Shown in pieces: positions 16,790 through 26,357 of a stretch of DNA of 64,000 bases. The translations under genes and the position numbers were made by a program. A model generated the notes under the pieces. The model ran no database searches. It was not told the origin of the DNA and was given only the letters and a program-made list of their open reading frames with translations. Numbering within the stretch: the stretch's first letter is position 1; each line of letters opens with the position of its first letter. Source of the DNA: Gracilibacter sp. BRH_c7a (GTDB taxonomy: Bacteria > Bacillota > Desulfitobacteriia > Desulfitobacteriales > Syntrophobotulaceae). The stretch is from NCBI GenBank assembly GCA_001516055.1, contig LOEZ01000016.1, positions 62,001-126,000 on the forward strand. Reading direction: 5' to 3'.

Positions 16790-17916
16790 TTATCTATCAC
16801 CTGAATTAAATCTAACATAAAACGATGTGCCATTTAAACCTGTATCAATAGTAATTTTAGCATTATGTCTCTCCGCTATACTATAACATATTACCAAGCC
16901 CATCCCTGTACCACTTTCTTTGGTAGTAAAAAAAGGAGTACCAATTTCTTTAAGAATAGTTTCTTCAATCCCTTTCCCTTCATCCTTTATTTGTAGTACT
17001 ACTTCTTCATCCTCATAGTAGGTTTTGATTGTAACGGTACCGTTTAAAGGTGATGCTTCGATCGCATTACGAGTTAGGTTAATTAACAACTGTCTTAAGG
17101 CACTTTCATCCAAATCAATATCCGGAACATTCGATAATTCTAGTTTTATATCTTTACCATCATTATATGCTCCCGCATGTATCATAGGAAATATTCTATT
17201 TATACATGTGTTGATGTTATCTTTTTTTAGAATAAGAGCTTTATTTTTGGAAAGAGCCAGAAATTCAGTAATTATAGAGTCCGACCTATCTATTTCTTCT
17301 ATCATTATATCAAAGTATTCCTTAATTTGACTAAGTTCACTTCGACCACTTAACATTTGAATAAATCCTCTTACTGTTGTGATTGAATTCCTGAACTCAT
17401 GACTGATGCCTACACCCATTTGACCAATTAGTTTAAGTCTATCCAGTTTTGCCATCTCTTCTTCCATGGACTTTTGTTTCGTAACATCAGTTATATCTTC
17501 CAGGTAATACTTGACAGACCCAATCTCAACCTCACTCCTATTTAAGATTCCTATCCTTGGAGTGCCCCCTTTATTATTAAATGTAATCTCTAAATTATTT
17601 ATACATCCGGACAGAAGATTGTTTTCAATCTTTCCACAATACTATCATTCAGCCAAATATTAATGTCTCTTTCATTCTTACCGATGACTTCTTCTCTTGA
17701 GTAACCGGTGTTTAGCAGCCAGCTATCGTTAACATTAACAATTCTGCCGCTGAAAGTTTTAATTGACATCATACTTGTACCGGTATTGAACATTTTCATA
17801 AATAATTCATCAGAATTATAATCTTTTTTCATACTATTCAAGACATAGACTTTCTTAAGCTCTTTAGGTGCAAGCCTGCAATTCAAAATAGAATCTACCT
17901 TCCTCATCAGTAACAA
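16790..17916 (-). pseudogene. PAS-domain sensor histidine kinase broken by a frameshift
   Basis: Two minus-strand frames together make one kinase. 17916-17599 encodes a PAS domain (GRIVNVNDSWLLNTGYSREEVIGK) that stops at CPDV. A second frame continues without a start through GCINNLEITFNNKG and YYLEDITDVTKQ (the end of a PAS fold). It then enters the HisKA box GISHEFRNSITTVRGF, the N box LLINLTRNAIEAS and the G boxes DEGKGIEE and GTGMGLVIC. The shift lies near 17600-17640. No response regulator is adjacent. A sequencing error is the alternative to true decay. Confidence 0.75.
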
Positions 17917-18256
17917 ATCATGTTCATATATATATATAATTATATATTATTCTACATTTTCCTCCATTATTTTTAAATAAGTTTCTAAAATAATATTTTT
18001 CTGGTATACTGCCTCACACAGTACTCCGCTCAAAAAAAAGAACCAATCTGTTAGACTGTTTCTTTTTATCAGGTTTCTATTTTTAATAACTGGTCGGAGC
18101 GACACGACTTGAACGTAGTTATTGGCCTGGTGACTCCCTTAGCCCATATATTAAGCATTATATTGTAGTTTATTATTCTTATTTATGTTAGAAATATACC
18201 TATTATTATATATAGACTACAGCTAAAGCATACACCCAAAAAACAAGCTTAAAAAT
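17917..18256. other. Gene-free stretch containing a partial tRNA-Pro repeat
   Basis: A 340-bp stretch without a supported gene. It contains an imperfect hairpin around 18039-18066 and the 30-bp copy of the tRNA-Pro 3' end at 18087-18116. The rest is A+T-rich. This is the left junction of the proposed island. Confidence 0.7.
18087..18116 (-). repeat. Direct repeat of the tRNA-Pro 3' end (att-like site, left)
   Basis: Thirty bases identical to 30188-30217 and in the same orientation. Twenty-six of them are the 3' end of tRNA-Pro, from the T loop through the encoded CCA. The match ends abruptly on both sides (A for T on the left, A for G on the right), and the sequence beyond cannot fold as a tRNA. 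This is the arrangement left when a tyrosine recombinase inserts DNA at a tRNA 3' end. Confidence 0.8.
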
Positions 18257-18706
18257 TCAATCAATAAATCTTAGTCTTTGGTATTTCTCTTTAAGTGTTT
18301 TGTCTTCAGAAATTTTACGGACGACATTATTTTTTATATCTACCTCAAAAGAATATAGATCCCATCCATTACAATAGTTATAATCGCTATCAAATGCAAA
18401 ACTGACAAAATAGAATTGTGGATCTACTCTTAGAGCACTCCAGCCATAGATTCTAACAATACCTTCATCTTTTAATATCCATCGTTTAAGTGTTTCATCT
18501 GTAGTTTCCTGACTAGTATATAGTGTAGAATTTTGCACAATTTTTATTGCTTTCTTATTATTACAATAACTATAAAAAGCCGAAGATATTGATAAAGCAA
18601 TTATAGTGATAACTATTGAAACAATGATTCTTTCCCTATATTGGTGTTTATTATTTGCATTTGCTCTAATACTTTCAGGATTACTATGTTTAGTATCAGT
18701 TGCCAT
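18257..18706 (-). CDS. Single-pass membrane protein of unknown function
   Basis: A 149-residue product starting at ATG 18706 after AAGGAGGT; the longer TTG frame overlaps that site. Residues about 27-50 (IIVSIVITIIALSISSAFYSYC) form one membrane helix. The rest is an outer domain with aromatic-rich strands (IYGWSALRVDPQFYFVSFAF, YCNGWDLYSFEVD). I do not recognise the family. It lies 62 bp after flxA on the same strand, so it may be the last gene of the cluster. Otherwise it is an unrelated island gene. Confidence 0.6.
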   Translation of the reverse strand: MATDTKHSNPESIRANANNKHQYRERIIVSIVITIIALSISSAFYSYCNNKKAIKIVQNSTLYTSQETTDETLKRWILKDEGIVRIYGWSALRVDPQFYFVSFAFDSDYNYCNGWDLYSFEVDIKNNVVRKISEDKTLKEKYQRLRFID

Positions 18707-18768
18707 ATTAACTACCTCCTTCAAACTAATAGAGTTTAGCTCTATCAGTTTTGAATACCATCAACATC

Positions 18769-19608
18769 CTAGTATTCCGCAGGTAATCTTTCTAATTCCG
18801 CCAGACTAAAAACAGGACCATCTTTACATACATACTTATCCCCGATGTTGCAGCGTCCGCAGTGGCCAATGCCGCATTTCATCTTCATTTCCAAGGAGGT
18901 ATATATTGTGTTGCTTTCAAAACCCAATTGTTTTAGAACCGGCATAGTAAACTTGATCATAACAGGCGGGCCACAGACTATTGCGACTGCGTTTACAGAT
19001 GCTTTTATCACCTGCTCAGTAATTTGGGGAACAAATCCAACGTAATGCTGCCACCCTTCAACTGCTCTATCTATAGTTAAATACAGGTTTAGGTCATTTA
19101 TTTCCGCCCATCTTGACATTTCTTCTTTATAAAGCATTTGACCAGGATTTCTATTTCCATAGACTACATCCAATTTTCCAAATTTTTGACGATTTTCAGG
19201 TTCGATAATATACCTGACCAGTGATCTTAAGGTGGTAAAAGCAAAGCCGCCTCCGATTATCACAAGATCTTTTCCTTTTAGTTTTCCCATTGGCCAGCCA
19301 TTACCCAATGGTCCTCTTATGCCGATAATATCCCCCTCTTCAGCCTCATGTAAGCGGCATGTCAAGAGTCCGACTTTTTTTATAGAAAAACGAATTAGAT
19401 TTGGTTCACATGGCGCTGAAGCTATCCCGAAAGGGGCTTCTCCTATTCCGGCCACACTAACCTCGGCAAACTGTCCAGGTGTATAGCTGAAGCTTTCAGC
19501 AATGTCTGAATCTATAAATGAAAGGTCTATGGTCTTCAAGTCTCTTTCAGGGCTTTCATCTACCACCTTTACTACCCTCATTTGATAAGGAACATAAGGA
19601 TTGTTCAT
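18769..19608 (-). CDS. flxA: FlxA: FAD/NAD(P)H-binding subunit of the Flx oxidoreductase
   Basis: Electron-input subunit that takes electrons from NADH. The 279-residue protein is a ferredoxin-reductase-type flavoprotein: FAD-binding SYTPGQFAEVSV, NAD-binding VIIGGGFAFTTLRSLVRYI and VCGPPVMIKFTMPVL, and a C-terminal [2Fe-2S] site CGIGHCGRCNIGDKYVC. It resembles AsrB/PyrK-type subunits and matches FlxA of the FlxABCD-HdrABC NADH dehydrogenase/heterodisulfide reductase described in Desulfovibrio vulgaris. Its start overlaps the flxB stop by four bases (ATGA), implying translational coupling. Confidence 0.85.
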   Translation of the reverse strand: MNNPYVPYQMRVVKVVDESPERDLKTIDLSFIDSDIAESFSYTPGQFAEVSVAGIGEAPFGIASAPCEPNLIRFSIKKVGLLTCRLHEAEEGDIIGIRGPLGNGWPMGKLKGKDLVIIGGGFAFTTLRSLVRYIIEPENRQKFGKLDVVYGNRNPGQMLYKEEMSRWAEINDLNLYLTIDRAVEGWQHYVGFVPQITEQVIKASVNAVAIVCGPPVMIKFTMPVLKQLGFESNTIYTSLEMKMKCGIGHCGRCNIGDKYVCKDGPVFSLAELERLPAEY

Positions 19609-20630
19609 GGCTGCTTCACCCCTTTTATTGATTCTAGAAATTCCCTGATATCAAAATTTACTGGACATTTTTGGACACAACGGCCACAGCCCACACAAGC
19701 AACACTGCCGTACTTATCCGGGAAATAGGAGAATTTATGCATTATCCTCTGCCTGATCCTTTCTTTACCAGTAGGGCGAGGGTTATGCCCCGAACCATGT
19801 TTAGTAAATGATGAGAACATACAGGAATCCCAGCTGCGGATTATCTTACCTTTCTTATCATCGGTAATATCAAAACAATGACATGTAGGACATAGAAAAG
19901 TGCAGATCCCACAGTTCAGACATTTTTCCTGAATTTCTTCCCAGATTGAACTTGTAAACATTCCGGATAACTTTGCGATATCTTCTTGCCTGACTACCTC
20001 CTGGTAATCTGGGCAAAATATAGAACTGCTTTCCTCATTTCTAATCGTCAGGTAATCCTCAAAAATCTCCCGGCCTTTTTCGGTTCTAATATCCACCAGA
20101 TAGTCGTCTGCGACTCTCACCAGCAAAGCATCTGCACCTCTGGCTGACATAGGATTCTGGCAGAAACATACTTCAGACTGTGTTTGACAGGCCAGGCTAA
20201 TGATAGTGGTGTTCGAGCGTCTAGATTGATAATAAGGGTCTTGATATTCCTGTCCAATAAATACGTGGTCAAGTAATTCCAGACTTGCTGCATCACATGG
20301 CCGTATCCCGAAGATTACACGTTTTTCCTTTGAGATGTCCGGCTCATTGATCACTGGTCTTTCTCCTTTATTCTTCTGGTATTTTAATAGCATTTCGTAT
20401 TGAGGGAAAAACAAGTCTTTGGGAGGCTTAATAGTATTAACGTAATCTGTCCCCGGCAGGATTTTACCCGCTAAATCTTCTGAGTTTTCATCCCCGTCGA
20501 TCAAGTGTTCATCAAACGTTGAGAAGCTATAATATTCTCCTGTCTTTACTGGAACGTAAACTGTACTTTGTTTGCTTATATCTCTAAGGCAGGTGATCAA
20601 CCTCTCCGGTGAAATATAGTAATTAGCCAT
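19605..20630 (-). CDS. flxB: FlxB: AsrA-like iron-sulfur subunit
   Basis: A 341-residue electron-transfer subunit related to anaerobic sulfite reductase subunit A. The N-terminal domain includes VIFGIRPCDAASLELLDHVF; the C-terminal part has two [4Fe-4S] motifs, CLNCGICTFLCP and CVGCGRCVQKCP. It would pass electrons between FlxA and the other iron-sulfur subunits. Start ATG 20630 follows GGAGGTGG; the TTG five codons upstream lies in that site. It overlaps flxC by eight bases and flxA by four. Confidence 0.83.
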   Translation of the reverse strand: MANYYISPERLITCLRDISKQSTVYVPVKTGEYYSFSTFDEHLIDGDENSEDLAGKILPGTDYVNTIKPPKDLFFPQYEMLLKYQKNKGERPVINEPDISKEKRVIFGIRPCDAASLELLDHVFIGQEYQDPYYQSRRSNTTIISLACQTQSEVCFCQNPMSARGADALLVRVADDYLVDIRTEKGREIFEDYLTIRNEESSSIFCPDYQEVVRQEDIAKLSGMFTSSIWEEIQEKCLNCGICTFLCPTCHCFDITDDKKGKIIRSWDSCMFSSFTKHGSGHNPRPTGKERIRQRIMHKFSYFPDKYGSVACVGCGRCVQKCPVNFDIREFLESIKGVKQP

Positions 20631-21516
20631 CTTTTCCACCTCCAATCAGGAAGGGCTGGGGATCATCTTGCCTGAATTCATTTAATGCCAGTTCTTCTTT
20701 AAGGTCCATGCCGGTTTCCAAGGAAAAATAGACCTTAACATCTTTAGCCAGTTTTCTATTTAAAATAGAAAGGTTTACCCCGGCAGGACAAGCTCTGGTA
20801 CAGGCTCCACAGTCTACACATCTTCCAGCCAAATGGATTGCCCGGGTCAGATGAAAAATCATATTATCAGCGATCCCAGTAGTTTTTCCTAGCCAACCAG
20901 GCAGGTTTTCTTCAACGAAGCACTCTTTACAATAACAAGCCGGACAAACATTCCTACAGGCATAACACCTTATGCATTTAGATACTTCTTGGTAGATATA
21001 GTCCTTTCTCTGTTCTCTGGGGATAGCACTGAAGGCTTCAATATCCGGATAGTCGATCTTTTGATCCGTAGAAAATTCTTTATTCAAAGAGTTCTCATTA
21101 TTAACATTAAAAGAATCTTTTTCTATTTCTTCTGACTTTTGACTTATTAAGATATCGGCTATTACCGGATCAGGGTAATGACAATGAGGGCAACCTTCCG
21201 TACTTGGACAATAGGCACCAATAATAACTATTTCCTCTCTGGCTATCTGTTTTTCTTTGATCAGATTAATGATAGATCTGGAATCACAACCCTTTACGAT
21301 AATTGCAGCCTTTTTTTTCGTCTTTAATAAATACTTGGCAAGGTTTAGGTTACAGCCAGATTCCCAGACCAGATTGTTAATATCCTGACTTGTTCTTGCA
21401 AAGAAGGGGGTGCATTTGTTGGAGAGGGTTCCTTTGGTGAATCCCAGAATCACCTCTGCCTTATTTTCCTTTAAAACTTCTCTGGCCGCTGACTTGATAC
21501 CGTCCAATACATTCAC
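20623..21516 (-). CDS. flxC: FlxC: iron-sulfur subunit with FrhB/FdhB-like N-terminus
   Basis: About 297 residues. The first half resembles the N-terminus of F420-hydrogenase/formate-dehydrogenase beta subunits (IIVKGCDSRSIINLIKE, IIGAYCPSTEGCPHCH). A charged linker follows. The second half has Cys motifs CIRCYACRNVCPACYCKECF and CVDCGACTRACP for two [4Fe-4S] clusters. It matches FlxC in gene position and content. GTG 21516 is preferred because it forms a GTGA overlap with the flxD stop; ATG 21531 in the same frame is the alternative. Confidence 0.8.
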   Translation of the reverse strand: MNVLDGIKSAAREVLKENKAEVILGFTKGTLSNKCTPFFARTSQDINNLVWESGCNLNLAKYLLKTKKKAAIIVKGCDSRSIINLIKEKQIAREEIVIIGAYCPSTEGCPHCHYPDPVIADILISQKSEEIEKDSFNVNNENSLNKEFSTDQKIDYPDIEAFSAIPREQRKDYIYQEVSKCIRCYACRNVCPACYCKECFVEENLPGWLGKTTGIADNMIFHLTRAIHLAGRCVDCGACTRACPAGVNLSILNRKLAKDVKVYFSLETGMDLKEELALNEFRQDDPQPFLIGGGKDG

Positions 21517-21923
21517 CTGCTCCACCCCCATCTATCCCATTTCTCCAGTTTGTTGACATCATTGGCTACCTTTGTTGCTGTTACGGCAAAATCTTTGCCT
21601 TCAGCAGCAGAAATCCAATCAAATTGAACTCTTTCTTCTTCTAATCCAATGAATTTCAGCAGACTTTTGACCAGCGCAAACTTCCTTCTTGCCACATAGT
21701 TCCCGCTGGTATAGTGACAGTCGCCGGGATGACAACCAGCTACCAGAACGCCGTCTGCGTTCTTCAGAGCCTCAAAAATCATCAGAGGGTCAACACGGCC
21801 GGAGCAAGGAACTCTTATAATTCTCAGGTTAGGAGGATATTGAAAGCGGCTTATCCCTGCCAGGTCCGCCCCGGCATAACTGCACCAGTTGCAAAGGAAG
21901 GCGATAATTTTTCTATCATCCAT
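21513..21923 (-). CDS. flxD: FlxD: MvhD-type [2Fe-2S] subunit
   Basis: A 136-residue MvhD-family protein that docks electron-input modules on HdrA. The conserved cysteines are C11 and C14 (FLCNWCSYAGAD), C40 (RVPCSGR), and C64/C69 (AGCHPGDCHY), the expected pattern for the [2Fe-2S] site. The gene starts three bases after hdrA, with its ribosome-binding site inside the hdrA end, and overlaps flxC. In methanogens and Flx systems this subunit hands electrons to the HdrA flavin. Confidence 0.92.
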   Translation of the reverse strand: MDDRKIIAFLCNWCSYAGADLAGISRFQYPPNLRIIRVPCSGRVDPLMIFEALKNADGVLVAGCHPGDCHYTSGNYVARRKFALVKSLLKFIGLEEERVQFDWISAAEGKDFAVTATKVANDVNKLEKWDRWGWSR

Positions 21924-21926
21924 AAT

Positions 21927-24900
21927 TCACACCACCTTATTCAAATCTTCCAGCATGGCCATAATCTGCGAATTGCTGAAACCTTTTAAATCAGCCGCAT
22001 GTGACCTGCAGGATGCAACACATGCACCGCAACCCTTACAGAGAGCTTCATTTACCCTGGCGGTATGCTTTTCTTCGTCAAGTTCTACTGCTTTGGCAGG
22101 ACATACTGTGACACATGTTCCGCACCCGCTGCATTTCTCGCTATTTATCTCTGCCGTCATGCCGCCTGCCATGATTTCTTTCTTGTTGAGAACTGTACAT
22201 GTTCTGGCTGCTGCAGCTTTCCCCTGGATGATCGCTTCTGACATCGGTTTTGGTCCGTGAGCCAAACCACACAAGTAAACACCGTCCGTACTGAAGTCTA
22301 CCGGCCTTAGTTTCATGTGGGCTTCCAAGAAAAAGCCATCCTCGTTAATGGGAACTTTTAATAATTTAGCCAGACGCTCATTGTCCGGATTAGCTACTGT
22401 AGCAGCTCCTAATCCTAAGATATCGGCTGGGATTATTAAATCCCTGTTCAGGATGGTATCTTTGATTTTTACCTGTAGGATACTATTATCTACTGTTACT
22501 TCGGGAGGAAGATCTTCCTCATAGGAGACGAATATGACCCCTTTTCTTCTGGCCTCCAAATAATAATCTTCAGTAAAACCGTAAGTTCTTATATCTCGAT
22601 ACAGCACAAAGATATTCAGATAAGGATTTATCTCTTTGGCTTTTAAGGAGAGCTGAACTGACTGATTACAGCAAACTTTACTGCAGTAAGAATGATTTTT
22701 ATTTCTGGAACCCACACAGTTGACAAGAACCAGGTTTTTAATGCTTTTTATCACTTCCGGTTTCGTTAAAATAGTTTCCTCAAGTTCCAGATAAGTTTTG
22801 ACAGCTTGGTTAGTTCCATAGAAATACTCCTTTGGTCTATACTCTTTGGCTCCGGTAGCCAGGACTACCACTCCATGCTCCAGCCTGACGCCACTGGCTA
22901 AAGTTGTTTCATAATTGCCTATATATCCTTTGATAGCTGATATTTCTTCCTGCAGATACACACTGATATCAGGATTTTGTCTTACTTTATATTTTAATTC
23001 TTGCACAAATTCTTCAACAGCATTTCCGTACTGATTGAAAACCACCCTGTTAGCCATGCCGCCAAGTTCCTGCGTTTTTTCAATGAGATATACCTGGTAT
23101 CCCTGAGCCGCTATGCTTAAAGCTGATATCATCCCGCTTACCCCACCGCCAATAACAAGAGCACTCGGCGTAACTTTTACAGTTTTAGTCTGAATAGGAG
23201 TCAGATATCTGGCCTTAGCTACTGCCATCAGGATCAGATCCTTAGCCTTACTGGTAGCAGCCAGTGGTTCATTCATATGAACCCAGGAACATTGATCCCG
23301 AATATTGGCCATTTCAAAAAGAAATGGATTCAGTCCGGCCTCTCTGATTGTTTCTTTGAATAAAGGTTCATGGGTTCTGGGGCTGCAGGAGGCGACTACT
23401 ACCCTGTTAAGTCTGTGTTCTTTGATTTTTTCTTTTATTCTCAGCTGAGTATCCTGGGAGCAGGTATACATATTATCTTCTACATAGACCACGTTATCTA
23501 ATTCTTGCGTGTACTTAACAACCTCCGGGATGTTAACAATACCTCCGATATTAATGCCGCAATGGCAGATAAAGACTCCGATCCGGGGCTTATAGCCAAC
23601 TACATCAACTTCTTGAGGGTAGCTTTTAACTTGTATCAAGCTGTTTTTTGCTCTCACCAGATAGCTGGCAGCTTCGGCTGCTGCCGCACTGGCCTCAGTC
23701 ACTGTCTCAGGAATATCTTTTGGTCCGCTGTATACTCCTGCTGCCAAGATACCTTTTTGGGAAGTTTGAATAGATTTTAGGTCATTAGTTTGAACAAAGC
23801 CGTACTTATTAGCTTTCAGATCGAAGGTTTTGAGCAATTCTATAGACTCTGCCGGTGGGTTCAAACCAACAGACAGCACAACCATCTCAAATTCATCTGT
23901 TCTTAGACATCCATCTTGTTCTGCATACCTGATCAGCAGGTTGCCATTATCACCTTTGACAACCTCAAAAATTCTAGAACGTGTAAATTTTACTCCCTGC
24001 TCTTTGGCTCTCTGATAATATTTTTCAAAATCTTTACCATGGCAGCGCATATCCATATAGAAGATGGTGGTTTCTAATGGCTGTCTACTGTGTTCTTTGG
24101 CAATGACAGCTTCTTTAATGGCATACATACAACAAACACTTGAACAGTAGCCGTTATCTTCCTTAACATTTCTGGAGCCAACACACTGTATCCAGGCAAT
24201 GCGTTTTGGTTCTTTTCCATCTGAAGGTCTGAGCAAATGACCGCCGTAGGGACCCGAAGCACTTAAAATCCGTTCGAATTGAGGACTGGTTACAACATTA
24301 GGAAAACTCTTATATCCATAATTACCTAGCTTTTCGGCAGGAAAGTCATTAAAGCCCGGTGTAAGAATGATAGCTCCAACTTCAATATCCAAATACTCTA
24401 CATTTTGGCTATAATCGATACAGCCAGCTTTGCATACTACCTGACATTGGCCGCATTCGCTACAGGGACCGCAGTCCAAACACCGCCCTGCCTCTGTCAA
24501 TGCTTCTTCCTCTGTTATCCCCAAGACAACCTCGGCAAAATTGTTTACCCTCTCTTCAACTGGAACTTCTCTTGGGTTTACTCTCGGGATAACCGGTAAA
24601 GTCTCGGTAATCTTCGGCTTTGGAGCAACTTTCTGTGTAATTATTCTGCCGTCTTTCAGGTTTCTGCCTTCCAGATAACGGATGATCGATTCTGCAGCTT
24701 CTTTACCTTCTCTTACAGCTTGAATGGCTATACCTGAACCTGTTCTGACTTCACCACCTGCAAATACCCAGGGAATAGTCGTCTCCAGGGTTAATTCATC
24801 ACAGGCAATCGCACCCCAAGCAGTGGTCTTAATACTGTCCGGCAAACAATCGATGCTGGGTTTTTGTCCTACTGCCGAGATGATCGTATCGATCGATTCA

Positions 24901-26330
24901 ATGATTTCAGAACCTGGAATCTGTACCGGACGTCTTCTGCCGGAATCATCAGGATCTCCGAGTTCCATAGCTGCGAATTCAATTGCAGTAACCTTTCCGT
25001 TCACATCTATAATTCTTGTCGGGGCCATTTTGTATTTTATTTTGATTCCTTCTGCCATGGCAGCTTCAATCTCTTCTGCGCGCGCCGGCATCTCCTGTCG
25101 GGAACGACGATAATAAATTGTTACTTCTTCAGCACCTAGACGCAGAGCACTTCTGGCGGCATCTATGGCAACATCCCCGCCGCCTATAACAGCTGCTTTA
25201 CGTCCTATTTCTGTCGACTCCTGAAGATTAACTCTTCTTAAAAACTCCACTCCGGATAAGACTTGAGGCAGGTCTTCACCAGGTATCTTTAATCTGCTGT
25301 CCTGATGAGCACCTGTAGCCAGAAAGACGGCTTTGTATCCCTCCTCTTTCAGCTCTTCCAAAGTGATATCTTCACCGAATTTTGTATTGAGGGCTATTTT
25401 CACTCCATGGGATACCAAATAGTTAATTTCTTTGGTCAGAATAGCTAGCGGAAGTCTATAATCAGGAATACCGACAGCCAGCATCCCACCAGCAACAGGT
25501 AATTTCTCAAAAATTTTTGCTTTATAACCCTGCTTTAAGAGTTCGTAGGCACAGGTTAAGCCCGCAGGCCCCGAACCTATAATAGCGACCTTATCATCTT
25601 TAGACTCAGATAGATTAAGTTCGGGCCGTAGCTGAGTCTCTGCTAGAAATCGTTTAACTGCCGCTATCGATAGTGCTCCTTCAGCTTGACTGCGACTGCA
25701 TTCGTTCTCACAGGGATGAGGGCAGATTCTGCCTAGAGTGGCCGGAAGTAAAAGATCGTTATATATTATATCTGCCGCTTCTTTGAACTTCCCTGCTCTG
25801 GTTAAGGCTATATATCCATGGGCATTTACCCCCGCTGGGCAGGCTGCTTTACATGGGGAAATCCCTTTTTTCTTAATGGCATAAGCATTTGGATAGGCCT
25901 GAGCATATAGTTTGTAGATGGCTTTAGAATCTGACAGATTCTTTTCAAATTCGTTATTTGCTTGAACCGGACAAGCCTCTGCGCAATCTCCGCACCCAGT
26001 GCATTTTTCTTCATCAATATACCTCGGTTCTTGTTTCAGTATGATTGTGAAGTTGCCATGAGACCCCTTAACTCCTACAACCTCACTATTTGTATAGGTC
26101 TTAATATTTAAATGACGACCACATTCCACAAGTTTTGGAGAAAGAATACACATTGAACAGTCGTTAGTAGGGAAGGTTTTATCTAAAGCAGGCATTGTTC
26201 CGCCAATTGCAGATGATTTTTCAACCAGATATACCTTATATCCCATCTCTGCAAGATCTAGGGAAGCCTGGATACCGGCAATTCCTCCGCCCACCACCAG
26301 AACAGCACCGATGACATTACATTCATCCAT
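21927..26330 (-). CDS. hdrA: Giant HdrA with inserted GltD/NfnB-like module and second HdrA half
   Basis: FAD iron-sulfur core expected to carry out electron bifurcation. The 1467 residues divide as follows: HdrA FAD domain (VVGGGIAGI, 12-20) and a CTGCGDCAEACP cluster (110-121); a GltD/NfnB-like module (about 156-615: PCKAACPAGVNAHGYI, IGSGPAGL at 251-258, IGGGDVAID at 382-390, FAGGEVRTGSG); a Cys-rich return at 617-637; the rest of the first HdrA to about 893; then a second HdrA half (CHCG at 922, GGGVSGM at 1061) ending in two [4Fe-4S] motifs (C1400-C1410, C1431-C1441). Simple HdrAs are near 650 residues. ATG 26330 is chosen because the upstream GTG overlaps AGAGGTGGG. Confidence 0.88.
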   Translation of the reverse strand: MDECNVIGAVLVVGGGIAGIQASLDLAEMGYKVYLVEKSSAIGGTMPALDKTFPTNDCSMCILSPKLVECGRHLNIKTYTNSEVVGVKGSHGNFTIILKQEPRYIDEEKCTGCGDCAEACPVQANNEFEKNLSDSKAIYKLYAQAYPNAYAIKKKGISPCKAACPAGVNAHGYIALTRAGKFKEAADIIYNDLLLPATLGRICPHPCENECSRSQAEGALSIAAVKRFLAETQLRPELNLSESKDDKVAIIGSGPAGLTCAYELLKQGYKAKIFEKLPVAGGMLAVGIPDYRLPLAILTKEINYLVSHGVKIALNTKFGEDITLEELKEEGYKAVFLATGAHQDSRLKIPGEDLPQVLSGVEFLRRVNLQESTEIGRKAAVIGGGDVAIDAARSALRLGAEEVTIYYRRSRQEMPARAEEIEAAMAEGIKIKYKMAPTRIIDVNGKVTAIEFAAMELGDPDDSGRRRPVQIPGSEIIESIDTIISAVGQKPSIDCLPDSIKTTAWGAIACDELTLETTIPWVFAGGEVRTGSGIAIQAVREGKEAAESIIRYLEGRNLKDGRIITQKVAPKPKITETLPVIPRVNPREVPVEERVNNFAEVVLGITEEEALTEAGRCLDCGPCSECGQCQVVCKAGCIDYSQNVEYLDIEVGAIILTPGFNDFPAEKLGNYGYKSFPNVVTSPQFERILSASGPYGGHLLRPSDGKEPKRIAWIQCVGSRNVKEDNGYCSSVCCMYAIKEAVIAKEHSRQPLETTIFYMDMRCHGKDFEKYYQRAKEQGVKFTRSRIFEVVKGDNGNLLIRYAEQDGCLRTDEFEMVVLSVGLNPPAESIELLKTFDLKANKYGFVQTNDLKSIQTSQKGILAAGVYSGPKDIPETVTEASAAAAEAASYLVRAKNSLIQVKSYPQEVDVVGYKPRIGVFICHCGINIGGIVNIPEVVKYTQELDNVVYVEDNMYTCSQDTQLRIKEKIKEHRLNRVVVASCSPRTHEPLFKETIREAGLNPFLFEMANIRDQCSWVHMNEPLAATSKAKDLILMAVAKARYLTPIQTKTVKVTPSALVIGGGVSGMISALSIAAQGYQVYLIEKTQELGGMANRVVFNQYGNAVEEFVQELKYKVRQNPDISVYLQEEISAIKGYIGNYETTLASGVRLEHGVVVLATGAKEYRPKEYFYGTNQAVKTYLELEETILTKPEVIKSIKNLVLVNCVGSRNKNHSYCSKVCCNQSVQLSLKAKEINPYLNIFVLYRDIRTYGFTEDYYLEARRKGVIFVSYEEDLPPEVTVDNSILQVKIKDTILNRDLIIPADILGLGAATVANPDNERLAKLLKVPINEDGFFLEAHMKLRPVDFSTDGVYLCGLAHGPKPMSEAIIQGKAAAARTCTVLNKKEIMAGGMTAEINSEKCSGCGTCVTVCPAKAVELDEEKHTARVNEALCKGCGACVASCRSHAADLKGFSNSQIMAMLEDLNKVV

Positions 26331-26357
26331 CTTTTTCCCACCTCTCTTCACTTGGAA

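Noticed and set aside
18087-18160. A second complete tRNA-Pro at the left repeat
   Set aside because: Identity stops after the T loop. The following sequence cannot form an anticodon or D arm, so it is only a 3' fragment.
23505-23780. Several plus-strand frames of 60-130 codons opposite hdrA
   Set aside because: They are antisense shadows of a high-confidence long gene, without ribosome-binding sites or recognisable motifs.
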